This document shows positions 7,798 to 9,770 of a DNA stretch of 9,770 nucleotides, in pieces. Under the pieces are notes generated by a model. The model had not been told where the DNA came from. It saw only the letters and a program-made list of their open reading frames with translations, and did no database searches. The stretch spans positions 1 to 9,770 of the forward strand of contig JAUWMS010000053.1 of assembly GCA_030613045.1 (NCBI GenBank). The letters are read 5' to 3'. Source of the DNA: Candidatus Latescibacterota bacterium. GTDB taxonomy: Bacteria; Latescibacterota; 4484-107. Numbering within the stretch: position 1 is the stretch's first letter; each line of letters starts with the position of its first letter. Both the position numbers and the translations under genes were made by a program.

Positions 7798-8340
7798 TTA
7801 TCCTCCCAAATGCGCCCGCATCCGCCGCAGCGCTCCCTTCAAGCTCCCGTCCATCACCATCCCCTGCGCCTCCACCACGATTCCTCCCAAAAGCTCCTCG
7901 TCCACCTTCGTTTTTACGTCAATATGTTCCCCCCACTTCGCCTTCAACCGCCCCTCGAGAAGCCGCCTCGTTTTCCGATCCATCTCCCATGCGGTGCGCA
8001 CCCCAACGCGCACCCGTCCCAACAGCTCATCCGCCATAATTCGATACTGATCCACGATTTCCGGAATAAGGAAACAGCGATGTTTCTCCACCAACAGATC
8101 CATCAACCCCCTCATCCATCGCGGAAGCTTCCCCCGTTTCGATATATTTTGGATGCTTTGCTTCTTTTCCGTCACAGGCACCAGTGGGCTATTGAACCAC
8201 TCATACACCGGCTCCTTCTCCCGAAACAGCCCTCCGAACAGATGGAGTTGTTCCCCCATCTCCGCCACGGCCCCTCGCTCCTTCCCCATCTCGATCAACG
8301 CCTTCGCATACCGCTTTGCCGTCTGTTGTTCTGTCGCCAT
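7798..8340 (-). CDS. atpH: F-type ATP synthase subunit delta
   Basis: 180 residues, normal length: the delta/OSCP subunit that fixes the b stalk to the top of the alpha3beta3 head. The N-terminal helical domain begins QQTAKRYAKALIEMGKERG, and the C-terminal family signature is DEELLGGIVVEAQGMVMDGS followed by LKGALRRMRAHL. I chose the ATG at 8340 over the in-frame TTG at 8346 because AAAGG (8347-8351) is then 6 nt upstream; from the TTG there would be no spacing. This ribosome site directly touches the heptamer-repeat element in the b/delta spacer. The presence of delta argues against an N-ATPase operon, which lacks it. Confidence 0.95.
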   Translation of the reverse strand: MATEQQTAKRYAKALIEMGKERGAVAEMGEQLHLFGGLFREKEPVYEWFNSPLVPVTEKKQSIQNISKRGKLPRWMRGLMDLLVEKHRCFLIPEIVDQYRIMADELLGRVRVGVRTAWEMDRKTRRLLEGRLKAKWGEHIDVKTKVDEELLGGIVVEAQGMVMDGSLKGALRRMRAHLGG

Positions 8341-8346
8341 ACCCAA

Positions 8347-8351
8347 CCTTT
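8347..8351 (-). promoter_or_regulatory. atpH: Ribosome binding site of atpH
   Basis: AAAGG (minus strand), 6 nt before the ATG at 8340. It decides between that ATG and the upstream TTG. It lies immediately beside the repeat element, so a folded repeat hairpin could mask or expose it. Confidence 0.6.
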
Positions 8352-8452
8352 AATAATGAACAATGAATAATGAACAATACCCCACCCCATCACCCAAATT
8401 CGGAGGAGGAGTGGAAGGGTATTGCTCATTACTCATTGTCATTGTTCATTGC
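8352..8452. repeat. Inverted heptamer-repeat element, copy 2 (b/delta spacer)
   Basis: The left arm is AATAATG, AACAATG, AATAATG, AACAATA (8352-8379). The right arm is a run of ATTGCTC, ATTACTC, ATTGTC and ATTGTTC type units (8421-8452). The core (8380-8420) in reverse complement shares CCCTTCC, then CGAATT, then GGGGTATTG in the same order with the core at 1102-1144, so this is the same element family inserted in the opposite direction. It fits exactly between the atpF stop codon and the atpH ribosome site. Confidence 0.85.
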
Positions 8453-8932
8453 CTAATTTGTCCACTCCCTCAGCGAGGTTTCGATCAACGCCCGATGATC
8501 CTCCTCCCCGAGACTCCTCCGAAGAATTCGCTCGGCCAGCGCCACCGATAGATCCGCCGTCTGGTTTCGCAGCTCCAGTTTCGCCTGCTCCACCTCCAGC
8601 GCAATGTCCGCGCGCCCTTGCTCTATGATCTTCGTCGCCTGCTTCTCCCCTTCGTGGCGAACCTGCCGAGCCTCCCGGGAGGCTTCCGCGATTCCCCGAT
8701 CCACGATTTCCCTGGCTTCCATCCGCGCCTTCCGAAGCGCCTCCTCCTGATGCTCCACGAGCCGTTGCGCTTCCTCCTGGTTCACCTCCGCCGCACGAAT
8801 GGACTCCTCGATCCCCCTGGCACGGTCATCCAGAAATTTTGTCAGGGGGGCCCAAAGGAGTTTCTTCAGCACATATACCAAGACCAGGAAATTGATGATG
8901 GTCAGAAGCAGTGTATAATTGATATTAATCAT
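8453..8932 (-). CDS. atpF: F-type ATP synthase subunit b
   Basis: 159 residues, normal for b: the peripheral stator stalk. One N-terminal membrane helix (about 4-24, rich in L, I and V) is followed by LKKLLWAPLTKFLDDRA and a long charged helix (35-159) with many Glu, Arg, Ala and Gln and no Pro, typical of the b coiled coil. The start ATG at 8932 has only a weak GGGA 8-9 nt upstream. It stands between the single c gene (87-nt spacer) and delta (112-nt spacer). Only one b gene is visible; there is no b' partner in this window. Confidence 0.95.
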   Translation of the reverse strand: MININYTLLLTIINFLVLVYVLKKLLWAPLTKFLDDRARGIEESIRAAEVNQEEAQRLVEHQEEALRKARMEAREIVDRGIAEASREARQVRHEGEKQATKIIEQGRADIALEVEQAKLELRNQTADLSVALAERILRRSLGEEDHRALIETSLREWTN

Positions 8933-8955
8933 ATTTCAATTCCCGCATCTGCAAA

Positions 8956-9012
8956 AAGGTTAAGGTTAAGGTTAAAAACTTCTCTGGTTTTCTGAACCTC
9001 AACCTCAACCTG
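8956..9012. repeat. Inverted hexamer-repeat element (c/b spacer)
   Basis: AAGGTT three times (8956-8973) faces AACCTC, AACCTC, AACCTG (8995-9012). The arms pair with one mismatch per unit, and flanking AAAA and TTTT runs (8953-8956 and 9013-9017) can extend the stem. It fills most of the gap between the single c stop codon and the atpF start. Confidence 0.75.
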
Positions 9013-9019
9013 TTTTTCC

Positions 9020-9770
<751 letters not shown>

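Overview
This window comes from a moderately GC-rich bacterial chromosome, probably of an uncultivated lineage. It is likely Gram-negative, because one protein resembles the periplasmic CpoB/YbgF coordinator; the lineage itself cannot be named from the sequence. Two things dominate. One is the larger part of an F-type ATP synthase operon on the minus strand, with an unusual pair of rotor (c) subunits. The other is a heavy load of short-period repeats (6, 7 and 9 nt units) in almost every gap between genes.

Layout, left to right. Positions 1-291 are a nearly unbroken series of heptanucleotide repeats of five or six kinds. An inositol-monophosphatase-family gene (327-1088, +) converges on an OPT-family transporter (1167-3107, -). 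The gap between them is an inverted heptamer-repeat element that also supplies both stop codons. A 369-bp gap (3108-3476) holds a nested inverted repeat around a common 'CATTGCGAGG...GCAATCTC' palindrome. A membrane-anchored TPR protein follows (3477-4424, -). The 609-bp gap 4425-5033 has a nonamer-repeat element, an orphan stretch ending in a minus-strand intrinsic terminator, and further hairpins.

From 5034 to the right edge is the ATP synthase operon. Read in the direction of transcription (right to left) it is: double-hairpin c (cut by the window edge), single-hairpin c, b, delta, alpha, gamma. Subunit a presumably lies off the right end. Beta and epsilon do not follow gamma, so the operon is split. 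The single-hairpin c carries the residue pattern of a Na+-binding c subunit of the two-carboxylate type (Glu34 plus Glu67 with V, S, T and Y ligands). The double-hairpin c keeps both glutamates in its first hairpin but has Ala and Gln at those places in its second. The predicted rotor is therefore a mixed c ring with fewer ion sites than hairpins, as known from Acetobacterium woodii. Each of the five spacers inside this operon (73-215 nt) contains a repeat or inverted repeat of a different kind, most of them base-pairing, in place of the few bases normally seen.
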